Below are positions 46,492 through 57,348 of a stretch of DNA of 64,000 nucleotides, piece by piece. The first letter of the stretch is position 1. The number at the start of each line of letters is the position of its first letter. The DNA is from Nemophila menziesii (taxonomy: Eukaryota; Streptophyta; Magnoliopsida; Boraginales; Hydrophyllaceae). Position numbers and translations under genes: made by a program. The notes beneath the pieces were generated by a model, which saw only the letters and a list, made by a program, of their open reading frames with translations, ran no database searches and was not told the origin of the DNA. The stretch lies in assembly GCA_029959085.1 (NCBI GenBank), contig JARWIR010000008.1, forward strand, positions 682,001-746,000, read 5' to 3'.

Positions 46492-48120
46492 TTACCACTT
46501 CTGAGTTACATCATTACAATCTTCTTTATGTATAGGATTTTCTGTGTCACTAGGGAGTTGCCCTTGTGGACGCTGATTCAAGCGTTTTGTCATTTGTGCA
46601 ATTTGATCCTCTAACATCTTGATGTGTGCTTCAGAAGCTTGTTGTCTTTGGGCTGATTGTGCGTGAAGTGCAATCAAACTTTCTACGGGTTTTTGCAGGT
46701 TATTTACACCTTCTTGTGGTTGAGCAGGTAAGGCTTTTTGGTTCATGGTTTCGTTATAATTTTCTTGAGGAGGTTGTCTCTGAACATAGTATCCTTGATT
46801 CTGTCCCCCTTGATAATTATTCAGAGGTCTTGGATTATAGTTGTTACCTTGGGGACGCGGCTGATATGCGTATGTCGGATTAGCTGCCCCATTAGAATTT
46901 GAATACTGAAACCCATGATGGTTTATGTTAGGCTGATATCCATTACCATTCGAATTAAAATTTCCTCTGTTGGACACAAACATCATGGACTCTTGCTTAT
47001 TCTGACAATTCTCCCATGAATGATCATTCACACCACAATACTCACATCCATACATCTCTTGTGCAGCATTCACTATAACCCTTTTATTCGAAAAACCTTC
47101 TTTCATGGCTAATGTAAGTTGCTTCAATTGTTGTTCTAAGGTGGTTTGTATTTTGTTCTCTAAGGAGGTGAACTTGTCTTCAATGTTGACATTATTAAAT
47201 CCCCCTTTAATTGGTGTTCTCACAGTATTCCACCCTACTTCATTGTCGACCGTTCTATCCAAAATAATTCTTGCGTGAACGGGTTGAACTCGTAAAAACG
47301 CACCACCACATAATAAAACCAAATCTTTTCGTGATCCACCATCAAGACCTTTAATTTTTTTTAATTGTTGTTGATCTGAAAGGCCATGATTGAGGACTCT
47401 TCGTAAGCAATTCTGAAATCTCGACCAACTTCCCCCCAACGCTTCATCATATTCTTGTCGGAAATGTGTTAACTCGAGTTGAGCATCTAACCTCATGTTG
47501 GACGGATAATACCTATCAAAAAACCCAGCCTGTAACTGTTCCCAGTTAGTAATCTTTCCCGGCTCTTGTTAATCATGCCAATTACTCGCTCTATCTATCA
47601 AGAAAAATCTGAATGTAGCAAAATACATTTGCTCTTTTGTTACTCCTTGAGTGATATACGAATCGCAGATTTGCATATATTTTTGTACTGCGCGAATTGG
47701 ATCTTCTCCGGGCTTTCCACGAAAATTTCCGAAATTCTGAAACTGAGCTAACATACCCGAATCTGGACGAAATCTCGGAACATTGATATTAGCTGAACCA
47801 ATCCCAAGAGGAGGAGCGAGAAATGGTTCTTGTGCTAGACCAGTAAGGATCCATGGCTCGACTACTTCGATTTGAACTGGAGGATTAGGGACAACTGGTG
47901 GAGCTGGAGGGTTAAGAACTGGTGGCGCTATTGGTTGGCCATTCGCGTCTAGCTGAACTCCTTGTCCATTGTTGTTTTGAATGTTAAGATTATCCATTTC
48001 ATTAGCTAGTCTTTCTACTTCTTGTGCTTCTTGTTCTTTTCTTCTCCTGTTAAGAAGTCTGACTAATGATTCCGGATTATCAAGGATCGGAGGTAATGTC
48101 TCAAGATCCTTAAAAAATCT
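46492..48120 (-). pseudogene. Gag of element D
   Basis: Minus strand. Frame homology begins before the first ATG (47997, MDNLNIQ) with PESLVRLLNRRRKEQE. The Gag domain (PDSGMLAQFQNFGNF, VQKYMQICDSYI) is cut by TAA at about 47569 after NWHD, then continues (YYPSNMRLDAQLELTHFRQ). The knuckle CEYCGVNDHSWENC fits CX2CX4HX4C. A Q/N-rich linker and a coiled coil (QASEAHIKMLEDQIAQM) follow. A frameshift near 46490 leads into the protease region. It packages RNA and forms particles in live elements. Confidence 0.9.
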
Positions 48121-48234
48121 CCTTCACATACACCAAACCTAAAAACCTGAAAAAGATGAACAAACAAATCGTAAAACTAAAAAACAACAATGCAACTAAC
48201 ACTAAAGGATAAACACCGGGGTCACACGCTACCG

Positions 48235-48252
48235 TCCCTGGCAGCGCCGCCA
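48235..48252 (-). other. Primer binding site of element D
   Basis: On the minus strand TGGCGGCGCTGCCAGGGA; 15 of 18 match the expected tRNA-Asp complement. It lies 6 bases inside the LTR boundary at 48259. Confidence 0.8.
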
Positions 48253-48258
48253 GAAACT

Positions 48259-48265
48259 TGGTGGT
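48259..48265 (-). mobile_element. Seven-base stub of element D's 5' LTR
   Basis: TGGTGGT, the first bases of the D LTR as seen on the plus strand. E inserted here; GTGGT (48261-48265) is duplicated at 57344-57348, where the LTR resumes. Confidence 0.9.
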
Positions 48266-50033
48266 TGATGTCTCCCTATTTGTTCTAATTCTTAGCCCAC
48301 TGGAGACATCCTTTTAGGTGAATAAATGACTTATTTGATATACTTTTAGGCTTAATTGATCATATTACACTTTCTCCCCTTGGAAATTAACTATTTGCAG
48401 AATCTGAGCTTTTGTGCCTAAATTTGACTATTTTTAATGCAAAGTTAACCGGTTCTTGAATCTCATGAAAGACCAATCCAAGGAGGAGAAGTGAGAATTA
48501 AAGCCTTAGTGTATTTTAGAGTGTTAGGAAATGATTTTGAGTCGAGTTTCTATTTTTAGAGTACACTTTCCTATTTCGATTTCTTGATTTATTGATTTAT
48601 TCTTTTTAAGCATATGCGGTTTAATTATTTATTTAATGTGAAGCTTTAAAAGATAAATGGTAATTACTTAGAGACCAAGTCAAGATAAAGATGAAAGGAA
48701 AGAAGATTTACATGGAAATAAGAAGATTTAGGAAAGATTTATTCAAAGGAGGAAAAGATAAAGCTGCCTTTTGAAATCTGAAAATCCAGCCACGTTTTAG
48801 AGATAAAATCATAATTAAAGATTGGCAAGGATTCTGGACGAATGGTCTGCACCAATAGAAAGAGCTTTCCAAGACAAGAAGTTTCATATATTGGAACTTC
48901 TCAAACGGATAAGTATTGAAAAAGATATGACCAAATCAAATCAGTAGCAAATCTTACCTTTCCTAGAATTTAGAGCTACGAATTTGAGAGTCATTGACTT
49001 GTCCTCCACTCCAAGCAAATTCGACCTAGGGTCTTCCAACACCTATAAATACACCCCTTAGACCTCATAATTCAGTACCTCTCACAATTCATTCAATATA
49101 TACATCCTTAGAGAGCGCGTCAAGAGGCGGAAGCAAGAGCAGAAGCTGGAGAATCCTTTTCCTCCAACAACAGTTCAAGCCAATTCCTCTACCTAGGTTC
49201 TTATTTTATTTCTGTTATTAGGAACATGTATATTATTAATTTCTTTTCTGTCTTTAATTTCATTATGAACTAAATTTCTTTATACTTGAGAATCGCATAA
49301 AAGGGATGAACGTTAATTAATGTTTTCTATGTTTTGAATTTGGGATTGTTTAGATTTAAATTGAATTGAGTTTTAGGTATTGGATATTACTTTGTTTTCA
49401 TTACTAATTCTTTTAGGAACAACTAGAATTAGCTTTTAGTATTTGGGCTATTCACTTTAGTGGCGAAGTGATCATCCGACAGGGGGGTTTGAATACAGAT
49501 CTAGGTAATACCCGTGTAATGTCCGTTATTGACCGACAGGCTTAACTAGTTACATAGCCAAAGAGGTAAAATCTTATCATCCGAAAAGCCATATTCGACC
49601 ATACAGGTGTTTATGATACTTTAGGATAGCTTCTAGGTCCACCCGACAGGGGGCTAGGAGATATTAGAGTCCCGACTAATATTATAATTCCAATTCTACC
49701 CTTAAACATATCATAGATTACATTGATTAGGTGGATTCCTTTGCGAGACTCAAGTATATCTCTTATCTCTGAAGTTAGTCTTTTACTTTATTATTTCTTT
49801 TCTGTTAATTTATTTTATTGCATATTTAGTTTTAAGAAAACCAAACAAAAACCATCTTATTTACTTTTTTGTTAAACAATTATTCTTACTATCTGATTAA
49901 TACTGGAGTTGAACCTAATCCGTCCCTGAGAACGAACTTGATTATCATATATTACTTAGGACAACCGTACACTTGCGGTTAAGTGGTTCCTTTTATTTTT
50001 CGCATTAATTTTATAACACCCTAGGACCCACCA
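48266..50033 (+). mobile_element. 5' LTR of element E
   Basis: 1768 bp, TGATGTCTCC to ACCCACCA. Inverted partner GGAGACATC at 48302-48310. TATA box TATAAATA at 49044-49051. The downstream half has CGACAGG boxes near 49480, 49540 and 49640, and AACCGTACACTTGCGGTT, a partial palindrome, near the end. Confidence 0.95.
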
Positions 50034-50039
50034 AGTTTT

Positions 50040-50057
50040 TGGTGCCGCTGCCATGGA
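50040..50057 (+). other. Primer binding site of element E
   Basis: TGGTGCCGCTGCCATGGA, 6 bases after the LTR. 14 of 18 match the tRNA-Asp complement. Confidence 0.75.
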
Positions 50058-50188
50058 CGGTAGCGTGAGACCCCGGTGTTAATCTTTAGTAGTTGTAATT
50101 GTTTATTTATTTTTTCAGTTTTACGCTTGGTTTTTGTTTTTGTTGTACAGATTTTTATTCAGGTAATGATCAAGAGGTTTTATTGAAG

Positions 50189-51361
50189 ATGTATAGAGGA
50201 CATTACCCGGATCCCGATCCATACGAATATTGGGAAGACTCTTCGGGACAACAACAATGGGGTAGTAACTTCTACCAACAATCCTATCAATACCCGCAAG
50301 AGCAGGATTGGAACAACCAATGGATCGGGAATAATCAACAACAATCATCATATCACTATCCCCAGGAGCAAGGATGTAACAACCAATGGATTGGAAACAT
50401 TCAACAACCTCCACCTCATCACTATCAGCAAGAAATTGACAATGAGATACATTCTAAACTCCAGCGCTTAGTAGAAGAAACAAACGCCATCCAAGCACGC
50501 ATGCAACAGATGGTAGAAGAATGGGGTAGTATGTCTTGTGAAGATTCCACTCCCCCGAGGGATGGAAGAGATCAACTGGAAGAAGTAGTTGAGGAGGAGG
50601 TGTTGAAGGAAGATACTATTGATAGTGATATGACCATCATACCGGTTATAAAAGAAGACCACCATGTGGTTGACAATCTTATTAGCATGGTGGAAGAAGG
50701 AGTAGCAAAGAAAATCCTTGAAACTGAGATTGCTATTCCTATGGTGCGTGCACATGATCAAGATACTGAACGCAAACAAGAAGAAGAGGTGATCGAGATT
50801 ATTGAGATTCCACATCAAGAATATGATGAGGTAATAGTGGAAGATTGGGTTAAAAGCGTAGATGAATGTGAAGTGGTTGAGGAATCCATCGAAGAATTCA
50901 AAGTTCACAATAAAAGAGAAATCGAATCCCCACCACACAAAGTTCACCAATCACTATCTCCACCACAAATCATCATTAGAGATAAAATACTGGAATCACC
51001 TCTATTACTACAAATGATCAATAGGTGCTACGCAAGAAAGGTGCTACACCGCGAGAGTAAAGCGGCAAGGAGGAGCACCTACCCACCACACTTTAAAGAG
51101 GAACGCGAGATTAAAGAGAATAAAAATGAGCTTACACCGTTGATGACGGTTATCTACTATCGTGTGGTGAAGAATAAGTTTCGTCGTGAAAGTAAGAAGG
51201 CGAAACGGAGATACTACCCTCCCCCTTTCAGAGATCGATTGATTAAAATTGTAAGGGGGAAGGTTCTAAAACTTACATGCCAAGGACGAGGCGAATCCAA
51301 GCGGAGGAGAACCGCAAGGGCCTCATTACCATCTTCATGGAAGGTAACTCGTCGAACTTAA
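50189..51361 (+). CDS. Element E ORF1: unrecognised 390-residue protein with internal repeats
   Basis: Start taken at the ATG at 50189 (MYRGHYPDPDPYEYW). The frame is open upstream to 50099, but that part is hydrophobic and leader-derived. Residues about 20-85 are Q/Y/N-rich with two repeats of YPQEQ..NNQWIGN. Next is a helix-like stretch (LQRLVEETNAIQARMQQMVEEW), then a long Glu/Val-rich acidic region. The last third is basic, with a repeated RESKxAxRR..YPPxF motif at residues 288 and 333 and a shorter ESKRRR version near 368. There is no zinc knuckle or catalytic motif. By position it replaces gag; it may be a decayed gag remade by duplication, or a captured sequence. The open frame in a young element suggests it was recently translated. 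Confidence 0.65.
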   Translation: MYRGHYPDPDPYEYWEDSSGQQQWGSNFYQQSYQYPQEQDWNNQWIGNNQQQSSYHYPQEQGCNNQWIGNIQQPPPHHYQQEIDNEIHSKLQRLVEETNAIQARMQQMVEEWGSMSCEDSTPPRDGRDQLEEVVEEEVLKEDTIDSDMTIIPVIKEDHHVVDNLISMVEEGVAKKILETEIAIPMVRAHDQDTERKQEEEVIEIIEIPHQEYDEVIVEDWVKSVDECEVVEESIEEFKVHNKREIESPPHKVHQSLSPPQIIIRDKILESPLLLQMINRCYARKVLHRESKAARRSTYPPHFKEEREIKENKNELTPLMTVIYYRVVKNKFRRESKKAKRRYYPPPFRDRLIKIVRGKVLKLTCQGRGESKRRRTARASLPSSWKVTRRT

Positions 51362-51420
51362 AGACGTAATAAACAAAAGTGCTTCTTGGGAGACAACCCA
51401 TGTTTAATTTTGCTTTATGT
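51362..51420 (+). other. Conserved post-ORF1 element of E
   Basis: The end of ORF1 and the next 40 bases (GGTAACTCGTCGAACTTAAA, GACG, AAAAGTGCTT, GGGAGACAACCC) match the sequence after ORF1 in A (18298-18352). D has a similar GGTAACCCGTCGAGCTTAAC near 42485-42506 on its strand. It can form a small CGTC/GACG stem. Confidence 0.6.
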
Positions 51421-51539
51421 TTTTCAATTCCTAGTGTATAATTCTAAGTTAAGTGTCAAGTTTTCGTGTCTACTTCTAAAATAAATGAGAAAGGTAGTGT
51501 GTTATTGGTGCAGGAATCGAGTTTGGGGTGCTAGGAGGG

Positions 51540-51880
51540 AGAAATTCGGCGCGAGGTCCGGTATACCGCCCCAGAACCCCGGTATACCGCAAGAAGAAAA
51601 CCCGTGTCACGTGTTACTCACGCGGGTTTTATGCAGAAAGGAGAAAAAAAATTTCGATGCGCGGTCCGGTATACCGCGTGAGATGTCCGGTATACCGCAG
51701 GAGGGAAAAACCCGTACCACGGGTTAGGTACCGCGGTTTTTTGGACGTAAAAGAGATATTGAACAGTAGCAAAAACCCGTGCCACGGGGTATATATCACG
51801 GGTTCTTGGCAGAGACGAAAATTTGGAGCAGCAGAAGCTGCGGTATACCGCGGGTCATGCCCGGTATACCGCGCTATGTC
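51540..51880 (+). repeat. GC-rich palindromic island of element E
   Basis: Six copies of the palindrome CGGTATACCG, at 51559, 51580, 51667, 51688, 51841 and 51862, in three pairs. Between pairs lie inverted repeats built from AACCCGT and ACGGGTT. The paired layout suggests a unit of about 110-175 bp repeated three times. Same location and partly the same palindrome as in A and B. Confidence 0.88.
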
Positions 51881-52270
51881 GGTTTTGAAGAGTCTTCACT
51901 TTATAAGCTTCTTACCTTGTCAATTAAAACCTAGCCTCCCCCAATACGAATTTTCCAGATCCTAATCCTTATGTACCTGCACAAAGACCACTACAACACC
52001 CAAGAACATTAAATCCTTCCTCCTAATCCATTCCAAACACACATCCAACACCACAATCCTTCAAGAACATCAAGAAATCTTCTCCTTCAACCTTAAGCCT
52101 CTTCATCAAAGCTTCAATCCTATTTATTAAACCTTCCCCAAGCTATTACATATTGATTACCCATCTCATATAACACCTAAATCCTTCATTACAAATCCTC
52201 AAAACGTCAAATTTCAAAACTCTTCTCTAGTTTTTGATTATTTGAAGTTTTGAGTTTGGGGTTCATTGAG
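51881..52270 (+). other. ORF2 leader of element E
   Basis: AT- and C-rich leader resembling 18886-19318 of A, ending in TTTTGAGTTTGGGGTT just before the ATG at 52271. Not coding. Confidence 0.6.
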
Positions 52271-52545
52271 ATGACGAAGATTAGAAGGTCAAGAATACTG
52301 TGGAGAGGAAGAAGAAGTTGGAGAACATCTTATTAAAATTTTGGGTGTTGAAAGATGTAGTTGAAAGAATTTTGGGAGGATAATCATGAAGAGGAGTTGA
52401 AACCCATAGGAAAAATCACAAAAGAGTTGGAGCTTATGCAAATCATATTACGTGGAGTGAGCAATGTTCCACATGCCACCTACGCAACACAAGGAGCTCA
52501 ACCTACACGCAACCATGGAAACCAGCTTCGTGCTGGTTCAGATAC
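52271..52545 (+). pseudogene. ORF2 remnant of element E
   Basis: Only the first few codons (ATG, Met-Thr, at the same place relative to the purine motif) and the last part of ORF2 remain. The tail (TKELELMQIILRGVSNVPHATYAT, then AQPTRNHGNQ) aligns with the D ORF2 tail near 40240-40145. The domain in between, more than 300 codons, is deleted. No functional product is expected. Confidence 0.65.
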
Positions 52546-54007
52546 GTTTTCCTATCCCTTTCTTATTTGTTTATTTGCTTTATTGAGTCTTTTTCGAGTC
52601 GTGGGGACACGACTCATTTTTGAGTTTGGGGTGGGGTTCGTTGCCTCATCCCAATTTTATGTGTTTTACTGTTTTTTTTAATCTAAGGGTTGCGTTGACT
52701 GTAGAGTATTTTAAATGCCCCCATCAAGCATGCTTTTTGTGAATTAATGATAGAAAATAGTTGAATTTAGGAGTTAGTATGAAGCTGAACTTTAATTGCA
52801 TGCAAATATGAGATAATTTATAGGAAAAATTAATGAACAATGCAAAAGAAGTAAACTTGTGCTTAAGGATAATGAGTGGTTTGTAGAACGTGAGATCTAA
52901 ATGAGTAGAGAACCCACTTAGGTATGAACTAGAGATAAATTGTGTAGATAGGAAGATGATAGAGGCAGTTCTTTGTTAGCCCTTTGAATCCTTTTTGGCC
53001 TTCTATCCCTGAATTAATTGTATCCTTCTTAGACAAATTTTTAGCCTTTAAGCCTTTCTTTTGTCGCCACATTACAAGCCAATTTCCCTTTAGATTGTTA
53101 GGCATGACCACATGACCCGCACTTGAATCACGATCCTGAGACTTCCTGTCTTGAGGTTGAGTTTGGGGTGGTGGGTCCACTATATGGGAATTTACATTGG
53201 GTTGGGATTTTTGAGCTTATCGATGATGCATTGTGCTATACATGATGATGATTCACAGATTTATTATATTGTAACCCTTTGCCGGGGTAATAGTGAATTG
53301 AAAAGAAGCTTCGAGCTCATGTTATGAATAGGCATAACTATGAAAAATAGCATGATATCTCAACATTAAAAAAGAGAGTCATATCTATACAAAAGAAAAA
53401 TATATATAGAAATAAAAAATGAAAAGAATATATATTTGGACCGGCAAAGTGGAAATTTTTTAGGTGAATCATCCTTAGTGCTTATTGGGTTAATTTGGGG
53501 ACGCTAATTAAGCGCGTCAATTGGGTTGAGTGAGAACGTTATTCGAGTGTAAACTCAAGCTCTTGGACAGTTTGTTGATGGTAAGTGAGGAGAGAGCCAA
53601 AAGCTCACTTCAAATTTACCAAATATACATACCATACCGTCCTTCAGCCTATGCTAAAACCGTAAAGTCCTCGTGATTCCTAGATGCACAGTGAGTTAAT
53701 AGGGATTATTCTAAGTGGAGCATTCGACACAAGTAAAGATCGAGGAACACCCTATAGCCACCATCTTGAGATAAGTAATAAGCGTAACCTTCTAGCATTG
53801 TGAAATTAATTTTGGATTGATATTGTTTTGTATTTGATTTTGCATGATAAGTTTAGGTGTATATTAATTCCTAGATTAGACTATATGAAATTTATTTTAA
53901 GCTTTGCTTTGGGATTATTTACTAGATTCTACCTTCTGCGTTCACCTAAAAGATCCTTTGTTTTTATTTTACTTTGTCGGGACGACAAAGGTTTGAGTTT
54001 GGGGTCT
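52546..54007 (+). other. 3' untranslated region of element E
   Basis: Holds the perfect hairpin (52596-52615) with adjacent TTGAGTTTGGGGTGGGG, a further purine run near 53158-53175, CCTTTGCCGGGGTAATAGTG near 53277, GTGAGGAGAGAGCCAAAAGC at 53585, and the terminal tract GTTTGAGTTTGGGGTCT ending at 54007. Confidence 0.75.
52596..52615 (+). promoter_or_regulatory. Conserved hairpin, perfect copy, element E
   Basis: GAGTCGTGGGGACACGACTC: an 8-bp perfect stem with a GGGA loop. Confidence 0.75.
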
Positions 54008-57000
54008 TGATGTCTCCCTATTTGTTCTAATTCTTAGCCCATTGGAGACATCCTTTTAGGTGAATAAATGACTTATTTGATAGACTTTTAGGCTTAATTG
54101 ATCATATTACACTTTCTTCCCTTGGAAATTAACTATTTGCAGAATCTGAGCTTTTGTGCCTAAATTTGACCATTTTTAATACAAAGTTAACCGGTTCTTG
54201 AATCTCATGAAAGACCAATCCAAGGAGGAGAAGTGAGAATTAAAGTCTTAGTGTATTTTAGAGTGTTAGGAAATGATTTTGAGTCGAGTTTCTATTTTTA
54301 GAGTACACTTTCCTATTTCGATTTCTTGATTTATTGATTTATTCTTTTTAAGCATATGCGGTTTAATTATTTATTTAATGTGAAGCTTTAAAAGATAAAT
54401 GGTAATTACTTAGAGACCAAGTCAAGATAAAGATGAAAGGAAAGAAGATTTACATGGAAATAAGAAGATTTAGGAAAGATTTATTCAAAGGAGGAAAAGA
54501 TAAAGCTGCCTTTTGAAATCTGAAAATCCAGCCACGTTTTAGAGATAAAATCATAATTAAATATTGGCAAGGATTCTGGATGAATGGTCTGCACCAATAG
54601 AAAGAGCTTTCCAAGACAAGCAGTTTCATATATTGGAACTTCTCAAACGGATAAGTATTGAAAAAGATATGACCAAATCAAATCAGCAGCAAATCTTACC
54701 TTTCCTAGAATTTAGAGCTACGAATTTGAGAGTCTTTGACTTGTCTTCCACTCCAAGCAAATTCGACCTAGGGTCTTCCAACACCTATAAATACACCCCT
54801 TAGACCTCATAATTCAGTACCTCTCACAATTCATTCAATATATACATCCTTAGAGAGCGCGTCAAGAGGCGGAAGCAAGAGCAGAAGTTGGAGAATCCTT
54901 TTCCTCCAACAACAGTTCGAGCCAATTCCTCTACCTAGGTTCTTATTTTGTTTCTGTTATTAGGAACATGTATATTATTAATTTCTTTTCTGTCTTTAAT
55001 TTCATTATGAGCTAAATTTCTTTATACTTGAGAATCGCATAAAAGGGATGAACCTTAATTAATGTTTTCTATGTTTTGAATTTGGGATTGTTTAGATTTA
55101 AATTGAATTGAGTTTTAGGTATTGGATATTACTTTGTTTTCATTACTAATTCTTTTAGGAACAACTAGAATTAGCTTTTAGTATTTGGGCTATTCACTTT
55201 AGTGGCGATGATGTCTCCTTAATTGTTCTTATTTTCGACCCTTAGGAGACATCATTTTTGGTGTTTATTTAATCAATTTGATAGACTTTTGGACTAAATA
55301 TGCAATAATATGATTTTCCTCTTTTATTTCTAGCATTTTTAATTTATTAAGCTTTTGCGCGTAATATTGGTATTTTTGGTGTAAAGTTTACAGGTTTTAG
55401 ATGTTAGCTAGAAGAGGAATCCGAGGAGAAAGTCAAAAGATCAAGAGATAGAGTCAAGACTTGAAGATAAATCCCGAAGATATTATTTTTAGAGCTGAAA
55501 ATCCATTTTCCAGGCCATAGATTGCTGATTTCGAGGTGCTTAAGCGATTATTTAGCCGCTGACCTTTGAAGAGAAAACATTCCTTATCGAGTTACGGAAC
55601 TTTAGCAACTGGAATGAGGTCAATCGGAGTCATAACGCATCGGGAAAAGCCGTTTTAGTGAAGGCATATCAGCAGTTACGAGATTTTGGGCCAAGTTAGT
55701 GGACTTGGGCCTTTTATATTTCATTTAATTAAAAGCCTAGGTCCAAGTCCGAATTTGCACTTATAAAAGGAGGTCTGGACTTCTATTTTACATACAATTC
55801 ACATTCTACAGGATTAAACACCAGAGAGAAGTCAACGGAAGGAAGAAAGAAGAAGCTACCATAGCTGGAGAGGGTCTATATCTCCGTTCGTAGTCATTCC
55901 TATTCCGGAAATTAGGGTTTTCTTATCTTTAATTTTGTAATCAAATATGAATTCCTTTACATTTAATTTAGTTTTTCTTTTTAATATGAGCTAAACTTTT
56001 CATAGTGCTTGAGAACAATTAATGGATGAATCCCAGTCTTATTGAATTACGAATATTGAATTTGGGTTTCTGTTAAATTAAATTAAATTAGGTCTTTTAC
56101 TCTTTTCAATAAATTGAGATTAGTTACTGTTTTTGGAGTAGCTAACTAAGAACAGGTGTTAGTATCTAGGCTGTTCCAATTAGTGGCGATTGGATCATCC
56201 TGACGGAGGGTTTAGGTACGGAAATATTTATTTAATCTAGGATAGAAGCTATTGATTCTGACGAACTTAGCTAATTCTAGGGCCAATGAGGTAATAAAAC
56301 TTAATCATCCAACGGTGGATCATATTTACCCTGACGGGACTAGTGACACTCTAGGATCGCCTTATAGTCCACCCCGACGGGGGTATAAGGAATTTAGAAT
56401 CCCGACCATTGTAATTGACCAATTTAGCCCTTAAACAACATAAGTTAGGAGATAGTATTGAGAGGATCCTTGTGTTCTCAAGTGCTACTTCTCATATTGC
56501 GTTTTACATCATTTTACTTGCGTCCTAGCTTTTATTTGCATTTTAGTAATTGTCTTTCATTCATTAGCTTTAATAACAAAAACCAAACAAACATATTACT
56601 TTTATTTGTTTTCATAAGTGCATCAATCATTAATAGATAAGCATTGTAGTCAACCATCCCGTCCTTGGAACGAATCTGTATTATCAGTTATACTACTTGG
56701 GACAACCGTACACTTGCGGTTGTGGTTCGATTTACATTTGCATTTATTTTAGAACACACAAAGGACCACCAGGCGAAGTGATCATCCGACAGGGGGGTTT
56801 GAATACAGATCTAGGTAATACCCGTGTAATGTCCGTTATTGACCGACAGGCTTAACTAGTTACATAGCCAAAGAGGTAAAATATTATCATCTGAAAAGCT
56901 ATATTCGACCATATAGGTGTTTATGATACTTTAGGATAGCTTCTAGGTCCACCCGACAGGGGGCTAGGAGATATTAGAGTCCCGACTAATATTATAATTC

Positions 57001-57343
57001 CAATTCTACCCTTAAACATAGCATAGATTACATTGATTAGGTGGATTCCTTTGCGAGACTCAAGTATATCTCTTATCTCTGAAGTTAGTCTTTTACTTTA
57101 TTATTTCTTTTTTGTTAATTTATTTTATTGCATATTTATTTTTAAGAAAACCAAACAAAAACCATCTTATTTACTTTACTGTTAAACAATTATTCTTACT
57201 ATCTGATTAATACTGGAGTTGAACCTAATCCGTCCCTGAGAACGAACTTGATTATCATATATTACTTGGGAAAACCGTACACTTGCGGTTAAGTGGTTCC
57301 TTTTATTTTTCGCATTAATTTTATAACACCCTAGGACCCACCA
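54008..57343 (+). mobile_element. 3' LTR of element E, split by solo LTR F
   Basis: 54008-55208 and 56777-57343 join through the F target duplication GGCGA into 1768 bp, the same as the 5' LTR. Its TATA box is at 54786-54793. Confidence 0.95.
55209..56771 (+). mobile_element. Solo LTR F (same family as element D)
   Basis: 1563 bp, TGATGTCTCC to GGACCACCA, flanked by GGCGA at 55204-55208 and 56772-56776. Inverted partner GGAGACATCA at 55245-55254. TATAAAAG at 55762-55769. Sequence follows the D LTR. This is the last event in the D-E-F nest. Confidence 0.94.
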
Positions 57344-57348
57344 GTGGT

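Larger units (their letters stand above)
48266..57343 (+). mobile_element. Element E: short non-autonomous LTR retrotransposon with a novel ORF
   Basis: LTRs 48266-50033 and 54008-57343 (the latter split by F), each 1768 bp after removing F. GTGGT duplications at 48261-48265 and 57344-57348. Only 3974 bp lie between the LTRs: primer site, ORF1, GC island, an ORF2 remnant and a 3' UTR with all the shared modules. No gag knuckle, protease, RT or integrase. The LTRs differ at about 28 sites by eye (near 1.6%), so E is the youngest element here with both LTRs. Confidence 0.95.

Noticed and set aside
50468..50950. 160-codon minus-strand frame under E ORF1
   Set aside because: It is the mirror of the Glu-rich plus-strand ORF; its F/Y/H-rich product is typical of an antisense shadow.
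50189..51361. Reading E ORF1 as a host gene
   Set aside because: It lies exactly between the primer site and GC island of an LTR element with fresh target duplications, so it belongs to the element.
54564..54803. 79-codon frame in the E LTR, also seen reversed at 35362-35589
   Set aside because: It recurs because the LTR recurs. In E's 5' LTR the frame is interrupted (a TAG replaces a sense codon near 48944), so no constraint is shown.
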